A stretch of DNA of 64,000 nt from an uncultured Candidatus Melainabacteria bacterium (GCA_934757275.1 CAKVLN010000002.1:1-64000); one strand, 5' to 3'; counted from the stretch's first letter, positions 8,242 through 17,372 are shown. Made by a program: numbers and translations. Notes: a model not told the origin generated them from the letters alone.

Positions 8242-10300
8242 TAATGACATCGTCCTAGCGATTGGCTTGGTCGTTATTGTGTGCATGATGGTAATTCCTT
8301 TGCCTGCAATTCTTTTAGACTTACTGCTTACTGTTAATATTTCTCTTGCAGTAGTTATTTTATTAGTTTGTTTATACACCCAAGAACCTCTTGATTATTC
8401 TTCTTTTCCAACTGTTTTACTTATTGCGACTTTATTTAGACTTGGTTTAAACGTAAGTTCAACTCGTCTAATTCTTCTTAATGGCGAGGCTGGGAATGTA
8501 ATTAATTCCTTTGGCGAGTTTGTAGTCGGTGGTAATTACGTTGTTGGTGCAGTTATATTTTGTATTTTAGTTTTGATTAACTTTATGGTAATCACAGGTG
8601 GTGCAACCCGTGTTGCTGAAGTATCTGCAAGATTTACATTGGATAAAATGCCTGGTAAACAATTGAGTATTGATGCCGATTTGAACTCTGGGTTGATTAA
8701 TGAAGAACAGGCGAAAGAAAGACGTAAAAAATTAGAGCGTGAAACAGATTTTTATGGTACTATGGACGGTGCTTCTAAGTTCGTAAAAGGTGATGCAACA
8801 GCTGGTATCGTAATCACTGTTATCAATATTGTCGGTGGTTTGATTATTGGCATAATTCAGCTTCACATGAATATTCAACAAGCTCTTTCAACATATACAA
8901 TATTGACGGTTGGTGATGGTCTTGTTTCACAAATTCCTGCATTATTGATATCAACTGCAACCGGTTTGATTGTTTCTCGTGCAACGGGTAAAGACGAATC
9001 ACTGTCGCAAGATATTAAGAACGAAATGTTTTCTGACCCACGAGTATTGGGTGTCGTTGCTGGGTTGTTAGGCTTTATGGGCATAATTCCTGGCATGCCA
9101 ACAGTTCCGTTTTTGGCAATTGCTGGTGTTGCTGGTGGTATGGCTTATTTTAAAGCTAAGAACAAAAAAGAAGTTCAACAAACTCAAGAGGCTGAAAAAG
9201 TTCAACAAGCACAACAAGAAAAACTCGGCAAGAAAGAAAAACGTGCAAAAGCTACAAGAGAAAGTGTTATGGAACTTCTTAACGTTGACACTATAGAGAT
9301 TGAAGTTGGATATAGACTTGTTCAATTACTCAATGTTGAGATGGGTGGCGATTTGCTCGAACGTATTGCACAGATTAGACGCCAAACTGCGCTTGACTTA
9401 GGTATTGTACTTCCTTCAATTAGAGTGCGTGATAATTTGCAACTTTCTCCAAACTCTTATCAAATTAAACTGAAAGGTGTTGCACTTGAATCAGGCGAGG
9501 TTTACCCAGAAAGATATTTGGCAATGTGCGCAGGTGATCCAGTTGGAAATCTTGCAATCAACGGTATTCATGCTATTGAGCCTGCTTTTGGTCTGCCAGC
9601 TCTTTGGATAGAACAAAAAGATAAAGATATGGCGGAAATGTCCGGTTATACGGTTGTTTCAGCGTCTGCGGTAATTTCTACCCACATTACAGAGGTTATT
9701 AAGAAATGTGCGTCAGAAATTATCTCCAGATATGACGTTCAACAACTTATTGATAATCTTAAAAAAGAGGTTTCAGAGGATTATGTCAATGATATTATGA
9801 AAGATATTACTGTTGGTGATGTTCAGATTGTTATGCAAAATCTTTTGAAAGAGGGTGTTGCAGTTCGTGACTTGAAAACTATTCTTGAAACAATTAGTTT
9901 GCAAGCGAAAATTAATAAGAATCCTAATTTCTTAACCGAGCATGTTAGACAAGCACTTTCTAGAAATATTTGTAAACAAAATCTTGCAGATACAGGTGAA
10001 TTGTTCGTAATTACGCTTTCACCAGATGTTGAAAATACGATTGCAAAAGGTGCAAGTCCAGATGGACAAAGTGTTACACTTGATCCAAGTTTTACAAAGA
10101 ATATGTTTGATAAGATGAATTTAGAGCTAGAAAAAGCTATTACTGCGACTGGAAATCAACCTGTAATCTTGTGTTCCTCACCAATAAGATTGTTGTTTAG
10201 AAAACTTGTAGAAAGAACATATCCACAAATTTCAATTATGTCTTATAATGAAATAAGTCCAAACGTAAAAGTTAAATCAGTTGGTATGGTAAGAGTATAA
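8207..10300 (+). CDS. flhA: flagellar export protein FlhA
   Basis: Largest subunit of the flagellar export gate; its cytoplasmic domain forms a ring that docks substrate-chaperone complexes. The 697-residue length is standard. The N-terminal half has about eight membrane helices, and the FHIPEP family signature region is visible as RFTLDKMPGKQLSIDADLN near residues 145-163. A Lys/Gln/Glu-rich linker (about residues 315-350) leads to the C-terminal domain. It lies downstream of flhB and the 80-aa gene; a short overlapping reading frame covers its start. Confidence 0.97.
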   Translation: MELGKLSKLLSNNDIVLAIGLVVIVCMMVIPLPAILLDLLLTVNISLAVVILLVCLYTQEPLDYSSFPTVLLIATLFRLGLNVSSTRLILLNGEAGNVINSFGEFVVGGNYVVGAVIFCILVLINFMVITGGATRVAEVSARFTLDKMPGKQLSIDADLNSGLINEEQAKERRKKLERETDFYGTMDGASKFVKGDATAGIVITVINIVGGLIIGIIQLHMNIQQALSTYTILTVGDGLVSQIPALLISTATGLIVSRATGKDESLSQDIKNEMFSDPRVLGVVAGLLGFMGIIPGMPTVPFLAIAGVAGGMAYFKAKNKKEVQQTQEAEKVQQAQQEKLGKKEKRAKATRESVMELLNVDTIEIEVGYRLVQLLNVEMGGDLLERIAQIRRQTALDLGIVLPSIRVRDNLQLSPNSYQIKLKGVALESGEVYPERYLAMCAGDPVGNLAINGIHAIEPAFGLPALWIEQKDKDMAEMSGYTVVSASAVISTHITEVIKKCASEIISRYDVQQLIDNLKKEVSEDYVNDIMKDITVGDVQIVMQNLLKEGVAVRDLKTILETISLQAKINKNPNFLTEHVRQALSRNICKQNLADTGELFVITLSPDVENTIAKGASPDGQSVTLDPSFTKNMFDKMNLELEKAITATGNQPVILCSSPIRLLFRKLVERTYPQISIMSYNEISPNVKVKSVGMVRV

Positions 10301-10326
10301 CGACAAGAATTTAAGAAAGGTCATAT

Positions 10327-10926
10327 ATGAGAGAATTAGTAAAAGAAAATCAATTAGTAACAATTGTTCCTCAAGACTTTAAACTAACAAATAAGGGCAA
10401 AGTTTTAGATGTTTCAATGGACGGTTTTAGAATGGAATTGAAATATAAGCCAGATGGACTCATTGTTAATCATATTTGCGATTTTTATTCTTTTACTGAT
10501 AATGGCTATCTTTATTTTGAATCTTATATTAAAAAACTTGAGAACAATGTGATTACGATTGCGAGTCCTGTTAAACACAGATTCTTACAAAGACGTAAAT
10601 TTACTCGTATTAAGTTCTTAGAAGATTTAGAACTAGTTTGTGGTGATGTTAGACACAAAGTTAGAACTCTTGACTTATCTGCTGGTGGTATGAAACTTAG
10701 AACCTCTGAGAATATTGATATTGAAAAGGTTTATGATGTAGCTATCAAGTTGAGTGATGAACAAGAAATTAAGTGTAAGTATCAACTTATAAGAGTAGAA
10801 AAGGGTGACAGCGGACTTTATACTATTTCAGGCAGATTTACTTGCCTAAGCAATATTGACAAAATGACGCTTGTACAATTCTGTATGAAAAAGGATATGG
10901 AAAACCTTAACAAGCGTGGCGAATAG
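10327..10926 (+). CDS. PilZ-domain protein, YcgR-like (cyclic-di-GMP binding)
   Basis: Likely cyclic-di-GMP effector. The N-terminal half (about residues 1-80) resembles the YcgR-type beta domain, and the C-terminal half is PilZ. Both nucleotide-binding motifs are present: RRKFTR at residues 89-94 (RxxxR) and DLSAGG at 116-121 (D/NxSxxG). Length is 199 residues. In YcgR-type proteins the ligand-bound form brakes the flagellar motor. Its place 26 nt after flhA, with an AGAAAGG ribosome-binding site, supports a flagellar role here by inference. Confidence 0.88.
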   Translation: MRELVKENQLVTIVPQDFKLTNKGKVLDVSMDGFRMELKYKPDGLIVNHICDFYSFTDNGYLYFESYIKKLENNVITIASPVKHRFLQRRKFTRIKFLEDLELVCGDVRHKVRTLDLSAGGMKLRTSENIDIEKVYDVAIKLSDEQEIKCKYQLIRVEKGDSGLYTISGRFTCLSNIDKMTLVQFCMKKDMENLNKRGE

Positions 10927-10943
10927 GTGGAGAATAGTTAACA

Positions 10944-11288
10944 ATGGGTTATACTGAAAATTTAAGACTATTTTTTGTAATTATGACTATCATAATTTTG
11001 GGTACAGTTAGTATCATAAGAGTAGGTGCAATTGATATGCATGCTATTCTAACAACTGCTGTTATTCTTGTTCCTGCGGTTGTAATTATGGGGTATTTAG
11101 GTCAAAGAATGGGAGAAATTATTGATAATCCTAAAAATCAAGATGACGCAGATTATAAATTGGCTGTTTTAAATGCATTAAAGAAAATGGATAAGTCTAT
11201 TAGTTTGCAAGAACTAAATGAGAAATTAACTAAAAAGGTTGCCGAACAAGATTTGCCCGAAGCTCCTGACGATGACATTGATGTGTAA
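10944..11288 (+). CDS. small membrane protein with acidic C-terminal tail
   Basis: A 114-residue protein of unknown function. Two adjacent hydrophobic segments (about residues 8-26 and 34-52) form a probable hairpin in the membrane, followed by a charged cytoplasmic helix and an acidic end (PEAPDDDIDV). It starts 17 nt after the PilZ gene and ends the flagellar run, so it is likely co-transcribed. A motility or stator/export accessory role is possible from context only. No family is recognised. Confidence 0.65.
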   Translation: MGYTENLRLFFVIMTIIILGTVSIIRVGAIDMHAILTTAVILVPAVVIMGYLGQRMGEIIDNPKNQDDADYKLAVLNALKKMDKSISLQELNEKLTKKVAEQDLPEAPDDDIDV

Positions 11289-11790
11289 CTTGTTGGGCTG
11301 AAAGCCCAACCTACATTGCAGTATGCGCCAAACAAACAAGTCTAGGGTCATTCTGAACCCGATTAGGGTGAAGAATCCAGCTTTTAATTAACTATGTCCA
11401 TTTAATCAAAAGTCAATAAAACCCTCACCCGTTTCCGTAACGTTCGGCGAAGCCTCACGAACGGAAACGACCTATCCACCAGAGAGGTTGGTGTAAAATC
11501 TGCAAAAAATTATAACAATAGATTACTTCGTCGCTCACGCTCCTCGTAATGACTGGACGTGAAACTTCCTAACCGTGCGTTTTTGCGAGAAAATCGTAAG
11601 ATTTTCGTGGCAATCTGATTTTTGTGTCAAATGAACGTCTTTAGTGCCCTCCCCTTGGGGAGGGTGCCGAAGGCGGGAGAGGGTGTTTTAAACTATCTAA
11701 GAGTTAATACCCACCCGCATTTGTAACTTTCGCAAAGCTCAAGAACGACTGCGACCTCCCTAACTAGTGAGGTTTTTTAGATTAAAGAAA
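11289..11790. repeat. composite intergenic repeat block 2
   Basis: About 500 nt without a gene, made of modules seen elsewhere. It includes CCCGTTTCCGTAACGTTCGG...CGAACGGAAACGACC (11418-11493); the reverse of the GAGGAGCG module (11522-11556, CGTCGCTCACGCTCCTCGTA); GCGAGAAAATCGTAAGATTT (11584-11617); CCCTCCCCTTGGGGAGGGTG (11645-11690); and ATACCCACCCGCATTTGTAA (11706-11775). The start, GGGCTGAAAGCCCAACC just after the upstream gene, is a small hairpin that may end transcription. Confidence 0.8.
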
Positions 11791-11829
11791 ATTAAACCAT
11801 AGCCATTTAATCTAAAACCAAAAAGTTGC

Positions 11830-11886
11830 ATATATCCTCTGTTTATTGTAATCTACAAACAGGTAGGTATAGAAAAGAGGATATAT
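11830..11886 (+). promoter_or_regulatory. inverted repeat that can pair with the trigger factor ribosome-binding site
   Basis: ATATATCCTCT (11830-11840) is the perfect 11-nt complement of AGAGGATATAT (11876-11886), which contains the ribosome-binding sequence of tig, three bases before its ATG. In an RNA covering both arms the ribosome site would be sequestered. Against this, a possible promoter (TTGCAT 11826, TGTAAT 11847, spacer only 15 nt) would start the RNA after the first arm, in which case the dyad would be a DNA-level element. Confidence 0.4.
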
Positions 11887-11888
11887 AA

Positions 11889-13181
11889 ATGAACACAACT
11901 ATTGAAAAACAACCTGAGAATGTAGTTAAGGTTGATATTGAAATTCCTGCTAAAGAAGCAGTAAACTACTACAATGATGCAGCTAAGAGATTGGCTCAAT
12001 ATGTTAATATTCCTGGCTTTCGTAAAGGTAAAGCTCCTAGAAATATTGTAGAACAAAACATTGGTGAAGAAAGAATTAAACACGAAGCATTGGAAAATGC
12101 TCTTCCTAGAATTTTCTCACAAGTTATTAAAGAAAACGATTTTGACGTAGTTGCTCAACCTTATGTTGAATCTTATGATTACAAAATTGGCGAAGATTTG
12201 AAAATCGTTGCTAAGTTGGAATTAAGACCAGAAGTTACTTTGGGTCAATACAAAGGTTTAACAATTGATGTTGACGCTTATAAAGCTGAAGAAGATGCTC
12301 TTCAAAAATCAATTGATGGCTTGTTGCAACAACACGCTACAACATTGGTTGTTACTGATAGAAAGACTAAGGATACAGATACAATTGTATTTGATTTTGA
12401 TGGCTATTCAAATGGCGAAAAAATTGAACACGGTGACGCTAAAAACTATACATTAGATTTGGCTCATTCAAGCTTTATCCCTGGTTTTGCAGAACAATTA
12501 GTTGACAGAGCTTTGGGTGAAGAATTTGAAATCAATGTAACTTTCCCAGAAGAATACCACGAAAAGAAATTGGCTGGTCAACCTGCTACTTTCAAATGCA
12601 AAATTAACGAAATTAAAGCAAAAGTTCTTCCTGAATTGACAGACGAATTTGCTCAAAAAGTTGGTCCTTTCAAATCAGTTGATGAATTGAAGGCTGATAT
12701 CCAAAAATATTTAGATACTCAAAAAGCTGATATTGATAGAACTAATTCAGAAAAAGCTATTTTTGAAAAAGTGACTTCTGAAGCAAAAGTTGAAATTCAA
12801 CAATCTATGATTGATAGAGAAGCAGACCAATTGGTTGCAGAATACAAACAAAAATTAGAAATGCAAGGTTTTACTTGGGATCAAGCAGTTGAGGCTCAAG
12901 GTTATGACAATATTATGAAGAGCTTGAAAGAAGATGCTGAAATCAGAGTTAAAAACTCTTTGGTAATTGATAAAATTGCTAAGGAAGAAAATATTACAGT
13001 ATCTCAAGCAGATTTTGGTGCTAAGTTGTCTGAATTAAGCCAAATGTACCAAATTGATACACCTACAATGATTAAACAATTATCTCAAACTCCAGGTGTG
13101 TTCAACGCTCTTTCTCAACAAGCATTGAACGAAAAAGTAACTCAATTCTTGGCTGATAACAATACGGTTAATCTTAAATAA
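11889..13181 (+). CDS. tig: trigger factor, ribosome-associated chaperone
   Basis: Ribosome-bound chaperone and peptidyl-prolyl isomerase that receives nascent chains. The 430-residue length fits. The ribosome-docking signature appears as VNIPGFRKGKAPRNIVE (about residues 38-54). A central PPIase domain follows at about 155-240 (FDFDGYSNGEKIEHG, FIPGFAEQLVDRALGEEFEI), then the helical C-terminal arms. The AGAGGA ribosome site lies close to the ATG and is complemented by an upstream arm. In many bacteria tig is followed by clpP and clpX; here it stands alone between a repeat block and a strong terminator. Confidence 0.95.
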   Translation: MNTTIEKQPENVVKVDIEIPAKEAVNYYNDAAKRLAQYVNIPGFRKGKAPRNIVEQNIGEERIKHEALENALPRIFSQVIKENDFDVVAQPYVESYDYKIGEDLKIVAKLELRPEVTLGQYKGLTIDVDAYKAEEDALQKSIDGLLQQHATTLVVTDRKTKDTDTIVFDFDGYSNGEKIEHGDAKNYTLDLAHSSFIPGFAEQLVDRALGEEFEINVTFPEEYHEKKLAGQPATFKCKINEIKAKVLPELTDEFAQKVGPFKSVDELKADIQKYLDTQKADIDRTNSEKAIFEKVTSEAKVEIQQSMIDREADQLVAEYKQKLEMQGFTWDQAVEAQGYDNIMKSLKEDAEIRVKNSLVIDKIAKEENITVSQADFGAKLSELSQMYQIDTPTMIKQLSQTPGVFNALSQQALNEKVTQFLADNNTVNLK

Positions 13182-13193
13182 TTGATTAAATAC

Positions 13194-13238
13194 AAAAAAT
13201 GGGCTTTGAAATAAATTTCAAAGCCCATTTTTTATTGT
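13194..13238. terminator. bidirectional rho-independent terminator after tig
   Basis: GGGCTTTGAAAT and ATTTCAAAGCCC form a 12-bp perfect stem with a 2-nt centre, flanked by an A run on one side and a T run on the other. It separates tig from the convergent pseudopilin gene and can serve both strands. Confidence 0.92.
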
Positions 13239-13244
13239 TTAATT

Positions 13245-14201
13245 TTATTTTGATTTTCTAGGATCAACAACTTTAAGCGCTCCGATTTTATTAGCCTCGA
13301 TGCCAGTACAGTTAATTACTGTATCGATACTTCCTAGACCACTTAAAGAACAGAACATTTCTCTATAAGTTCCATAAGCTGGACGTGTGTATACAAAACC
13401 GTTATTTCTATTTAGTGCGTTATTTCTGCCGACTTTTCCATCATCAATGAAAGCTGGAAGTAAATCACGTCTATTTTGTAAATCAACAGAGCTACCTGCT
13501 GTTATAGGAATTAGATAACCACCGTTAAGATTTATATATAATAATCTTACTGTTGCAAAACCGTCAGGATTGTTTCTTGTTTTTCTTTGTGGAACAGTCA
13601 TAGTGATAGGAATTGCTCTTGTGATTGTGCCATTTGGTGTAACATCGCCAGAGCCACTGCCAGAACTTGAACCAGAACCACTTCCGTCGCCAGAGCCATC
13701 ACCGGTACCATCGCCGTCACCACCGCCAGTACCATCGCCTGAACCATCATTACCACTACCAGAGCCATTTCCAGTGATATGACCTGACCAATCAGGTCTA
13801 GTCGGTGGCACTAGAGTAGTTTTTTCATCATCAATTACATGCTTCAATGGTAAACACTTTGTACCTTGAAGTTTGTAACCACTTGGACAAGAGATATTAT
13901 TAGCTAATAAAACTGCTTTATAAGATGAAAATGGCATGTCAGTCGCAAATGCAATATTGTTTTCATCTTTTGATAAAAGTTGAGTTACATGTTGCATAAT
14001 TTCTTGGTTTGATTCAATACCATTAGCTTTAGCGTCAGCAATGGCATTATACAGATTTGTATAACCTGTATAATAATATAGATTATACGCTCTGTCGGTG
14101 CTAATCTTTGTAATAGTCATTCCCATTGCCGAAACAACTCCAATAATACCTATACAAAGCAATAGCTCTGACAAGGTAAAGCCTTTGAAATGTTTTTTCA
14201 T
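13245..14201 (-). CDS. type IV pilin-like protein (pseudopilin) with Gly/Ser/Asp linker
   Basis: Secreted prepilin-like protein. The N-terminus MKKHFKGFTLSELLLCIGII carries a class III prepilin signal: a short basic leader, cleavage expected after Gly7, methylatable Phe8, Glu12 (E5) and a hydrophobic helix to about residue 30. The remainder is unusual: a low-complexity tract of almost only Gly, Ser, Asp and some Thr (about residues 146-187) separates two globular parts. Cysteines occur on both sides, including CPSGYKLQGTKC. Total length 318 residues. The next gene on this strand is DUF3326-like and ends 5 nt upstream. No pilus assembly genes are in the window. Confidence 0.8.
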   Translation of the reverse strand: MKKHFKGFTLSELLLCIGIIGVVSAMGMTITKISTDRAYNLYYYTGYTNLYNAIADAKANGIESNQEIMQHVTQLLSKDENNIAFATDMPFSSYKAVLLANNISCPSGYKLQGTKCLPLKHVIDDEKTTLVPPTRPDWSGHITGNGSGSGNDGSGDGTGGGDGDGTGDGSGDGSGSGSSSGSGSGDVTPNGTITRAIPITMTVPQRKTRNNPDGFATVRLLYINLNGGYLIPITAGSSVDLQNRRDLLPAFIDDGKVGRNNALNRNNGFVYTRPAYGTYREMFCSLSGLGSIDTVINCTGIEANKIGALKVVDPRKSK

Positions 14202-14206
14202 ACTTG

Positions 14207-15160
14207 TTAAATCTCCATTAGTTTGTAGTATAACTCATCGTATGTATTTATTATATCACATGTGTTTAAAAAATTCTCGGGTGTAACATTTAAAATTGTG
14301 TGATTTTCTTTAATTGCAAAAATTTTTATTCCTCTTTTAGTTGCCTCTAATACAGGTATACCGCCAATTGAATTGTATGGAACAACTAAAAAATCTAAAT
14401 CATTAATATTTATACCAGATTTTGTAAGTTTTGGTGCTTGATTTAGACCAATCAAAATACAAGGCAAAAATGTTGGTGTAATATATTCTGCTGAGCATCT
14501 TTTATCCACTATTTCTGTTGGAATTGTTATATCATCAAAAGCTGGTGCGTGCGCACAAGGTACTGAAAACTCTTTTGAGATGTAGTGAGAAATAATTGCC
14601 TCAACTCCACCAACTGGGTCAACGCCAATACCATTAGCGTAATCTTCGCCTTGTTCATCAGGAAAACGGCAAACAATTGCGATAGCTTCTGCACCTTTAT
14701 CTAAAAGTTTTTGTGCTGCCTTTTTTAGCGTCAAAAGGTTTTTAACATTTCCCATTGAAACGCCTGATTTATCAATAAAAAATTCAACGCCAACCTCTTC
14801 TTCTGTTATTTCATACCCAACAAAATTCAAGCCATAAACCACCTCTGTTGCGTTCATTGTATTGATATGAACATTGAGAACATCTGCTTTAATAGCTTTA
14901 TCAAAAATAACTCCGATTTTATTATTAAAAGAAGGTTCAAGTGAGGTTTCGCCTCTAAAAAATCTATCAAGTGAATACCCTTCAACATACAACATATTTT
15001 CATTTATACCAGAAAAGCAGGCGGCATTAACAACATTCGGGTTAACAATTAGTTTACATTCTTGAGAAATTTTTCTAGCCCAGCGTGAAGCATCACCCGC
15101 AAAACCTCCGATTGACGCTCCAATTCCTGTTGGTACTATAAATGCTCCGAGTTTTTTCAT
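14207..15160 (-). CDS. DUF3326-like conserved protein
   Basis: A 317-residue cytosolic protein that I recognise, with moderate certainty, as the DUF3326 family known from cyanobacteria and some other bacteria. No enzymatic function is established for it. Visible features are a glycine-rich N-terminus (VPTGIGASIGGFAGDASRWA), PHQ-less segments such as GIGVDPVGGVEAIISH near residue 175, and PCAHAPAFDD near residue 200. The C-terminal half has a short run of hydrophobic strands suggesting a nucleotide or cofactor binding fold, by inference only. An extended -10 sequence lies 6 nt before the ATG and there is no ribosome site. The pseudopilin gene follows 5 nt downstream. Confidence 0.65.
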   Translation of the reverse strand: MKKLGAFIVPTGIGASIGGFAGDASRWARKISQECKLIVNPNVVNAACFSGINENMLYVEGYSLDRFFRGETSLEPSFNNKIGVIFDKAIKADVLNVHINTMNATEVVYGLNFVGYEITEEEVGVEFFIDKSGVSMGNVKNLLTLKKAAQKLLDKGAEAIAIVCRFPDEQGEDYANGIGVDPVGGVEAIISHYISKEFSVPCAHAPAFDDITIPTEIVDKRCSAEYITPTFLPCILIGLNQAPKLTKSGININDLDFLVVPYNSIGGIPVLEATKRGIKIFAIKENHTILNVTPENFLNTCDIINTYDELYYKLMEI

Positions 15161-15166
15161 AAGATA

Positions 15167-15175
15167 ATTTTACCA
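15167..15175 (-). promoter_or_regulatory. extended -10 for the DUF3326-like gene, predicted leaderless
   Basis: On the minus strand TGGTAAAAT (extended -10) ends 6 nt before the ATG at 15160, and no Shine-Dalgarno sequence fits in the gap. The -35 position (complement of 15190-15195, ATGCAT) is poor. Confidence 0.4.
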
Positions 15176-15224
15176 TAGTTTGTGTAGCTATGCATGATAA
15201 TTTATTAATTTAACATGTTCATTC

Positions 15225-15515
15225 GGTCGAAAACGGTGGGAACGCCTTCCATGCTCATTGTGATATATCAACGTTTTTAGTCGCTTTTCACACCCTACGG
15301 CTTAACTTCCCTAGTTAGGGAGGTCGCAGTCGTTCTTGAGCCTAGCGAAAGCTACGAATGCGGGTGGGTATTGAAATTTTCTAACACAATTTGCGAAAAA
15401 CTTCTAAAAATGTTACAATTATCTCAAGAAAAATCTTGCGATTTTTCACAAGAACTATCAACTGGGAGTATTCACGCTCAGTCATTACGAGAAGCGAAAG
15501 TGACAAAATAATCTA
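15225..15515. repeat. composite intergenic repeat block 3
   Basis: Repeat modules between the DUF3326-like gene and purB. The CGCATTCGTA-type module is here in reverse (15306-15375: CCTAGTTAGGGAGGTCGCAG...GCGGGTGGGTATT). It is followed by AAGAAAAATCTTGCGATTTT (15407-15460) and a degenerate GTCATTACGAGAAGCGAAAG (15481-15512). The open frame running from 15391 into purB is repeat sequence, not part of the enzyme. Confidence 0.75.
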
Positions 15516-15534
15516 TAAAAATCAGGAGTTATAT

Positions 15535-16824
15535 ATGATTGAACGTTATTCTCGAGAAGAAATTAAAAAAATCTGGGAACTTCAAGCAAAATTTGAATAT
15601 TACTTAAAAGTGGAGCTTGCAGTTTGCGAAGCTTACGCAAAATTAGACAAAATTCCTAAAAAAAACTTAGAGGAAATTAAATCTAAGGCAAGTTTTACGC
15701 TTGATAGAATCGATGAGATTGAACGTGAAGTTCGTCATGATGTAATCGCTTTTCTTACTGCTGTAAACGAATCAGTTGGACAAGAAAATGCAAAATACAT
15801 ACACATGGGTTTAACTAGCTCAGATGTTATTGACACTGCGTTTGCTCTTCAAATTTCTGATAGCGCAAAATATATTAATAAAGAATTAGATTGTCTAATC
15901 GAAACTATTAAAAAACTTGCATTTAAACATAAAAACACACTTTGCATGGGACGTTCGCATGGCGTTCACGCAGAAGTTATGACTTTCGGTTTTAAATTGT
16001 TGAATTGGCTAGATGCCTTAAATAGAGTAAAAGAGAGCTTTAATTATGCCTTAAAAGAAGTTGAGGTTGGACAAATTTCTGGCCCAGTTGGAACTTATAG
16101 CAACGTGCCAACAGAAGTTGAAGAAATAACCTGCCAAGAATTAGGTCTAGCTCCTGCAAAAATTTCTACACAAATTATTTCAAGAGATAGGCATGCCAAG
16201 TTCTTTTCTGAACTAGCTTTGATTGCCTCTTTAATAGAACAATTTGCGACAGAAATTAGGCATTTACAAAAAACAGAGGTTCGTGAGGTGGAAGAAGGTT
16301 TTGGAAAAAATCAAAAAGGTTCTTCCGCTATGCCACATAAGAAAAACCCAGTTTTATGCGAAAATCTTTGTGGCTTGGCGAGAGTTGTCCGCTCAAATAT
16401 GTTGGCGGCTTTTGAAAACATAAATCTTTGGCATGAACGTGATATTTCGCACAGTTCAGCAGAGCGCATAATTTTTCCAGATTCGTTGATTTTGATTGAT
16501 TTTATGTTGCATAGATTTAATGGAGTAATGGAAAATCTTGTAGTACATGAAGACAACATGCTAAAAAATACAAAGCTTTATGGTGGAATTGTTTATTCTC
16601 AAAAAGTGCTTTTAAAACTAGTAGACAAAGGGCTTACTCGAGAAGAGGCTTACAGAATCGTGCAAAAGCATGCGCTTGATGCCTTGAAGGGCGGAAATTT
16701 TAAAGAGGCACTTTTTAAAGATGAAAAAGTTACAGGTTTATTGTCGCATGACGAAATCGAAGCATGCTTTGATGTAAAAGATTATTTGAAAAATATTGAT
16801 AAAATTTTTGAAAGGTTTAAATAA
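15535..16824 (+). CDS. purB: adenylosuccinate lyase
   Basis: Purine-biosynthesis enzyme that cleaves SAICAR to AICAR and adenylosuccinate to AMP, releasing fumarate. The start is placed at the ATG at 15535 because CAGGAG lies 7 nt before it, the product then begins MIERYSREEIKKIWELQ as in the family, and the upstream in-frame sequence is repeat-derived. This gives 429 residues, a normal length. The fumarase/aspartase superfamily signature GSSAMPHKKNP lies near residues 262-272, and MGLTSSDVIDTAFALQ and MGRSHGVHAE provide the other active-site regions. The downstream matrixin gene overlaps its stop by one base, an unexpected partner. Confidence 0.95.
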   Translation: MIERYSREEIKKIWELQAKFEYYLKVELAVCEAYAKLDKIPKKNLEEIKSKASFTLDRIDEIEREVRHDVIAFLTAVNESVGQENAKYIHMGLTSSDVIDTAFALQISDSAKYINKELDCLIETIKKLAFKHKNTLCMGRSHGVHAEVMTFGFKLLNWLDALNRVKESFNYALKEVEVGQISGPVGTYSNVPTEVEEITCQELGLAPAKISTQIISRDRHAKFFSELALIASLIEQFATEIRHLQKTEVREVEEGFGKNQKGSSAMPHKKNPVLCENLCGLARVVRSNMLAAFENINLWHERDISHSSAERIIFPDSLILIDFMLHRFNGVMENLVVHEDNMLKNTKLYGGIVYSQKVLLKLVDKGLTREEAYRIVQKHALDALKGGNFKEALFKDEKVTGLLSHDEIEACFDVKDYLKNIDKIFERFK

Positions 16825-17372
16825 TGAAAAAATTTTTAACCATACTGTTATTATTGTTAATGACTTCAATGTGTGCATTTTCTTTAGAACGCCCAAGATG
16901 GGTGGGGCAGCCGATTTATGTTTATATTCCACAGTATGGAAATATGAGCGTACTTATGCGTCAAGCGTTTATGACATGGCAGAATACTTCAAAATCGCTC
17001 GTTCGCTTTAAGTTTGTTGAAAAGCCTTCAAACGCCAATATTATTGTAGAGTTTGTAGACTTTGTCGCAAACTGCAATGACGCTAATGCGGTTGGTTGCA
17101 CCGAGATGTCTACAAGGGCGGGCGAATATTATAAAGCTTATGTAACAATTGGAACAAAGGAATACCAACGCTCTTATGAAGGTGGTTATTCTCGTAAAAT
17201 TATTACAAGACCTAAAAATCATATTTATGGTGTCATGCTCCATGAGGCTGGGCATGCGATTGGTTTAGGTCATTCTGCTAGCAAAAATAGCATCATGTAT
17301 CCTTATGATTTGGATTCTATGCAATATTTGACAAAAGAGGACATGAGGCTCTTGTATAATAAGTACCACTAA
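16824..17372 (+). CDS. secreted matrixin-type zinc metalloprotease
   Basis: Small exported protease of 182 residues. A signal peptide is clear (residues 1-20, MKKFLTILLLLLMTSMCAFS). The catalytic zinc motif is complete: H140-E141-A-G-H144-A-I-G147-L-G-H150, followed by a Met-turn SIMYP with Met158, the hallmark of metzincins/matrixins. There is no visible propeptide cysteine switch or C-terminal binding domain, so it is a minimal catalytic domain. The start overlaps the purB stop by one base and a GAAAGG site lies within the end of purB, so the two genes are translated from one message. Substrate unknown; envelope or host proteins are possible. Confidence 0.88.
   Translation: MKKFLTILLLLLMTSMCAFSLERPRWVGQPIYVYIPQYGNMSVLMRQAFMTWQNTSKSLVRFKFVEKPSNANIIVEFVDFVANCNDANAVGCTEMSTRAGEYYKAYVTIGTKEYQRSYEGGYSRKIITRPKNHIYGVMLHEAGHAIGLGHSASKNSIMYPYDLDSMQYLTKEDMRLLYNKYH

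Noticed and set aside
15391..15534. N-terminal extension of purB
   Set aside because: The extra 48 codons come from repeat sequence; a good ribosome site and a family-like N-terminus support the start at 15535.
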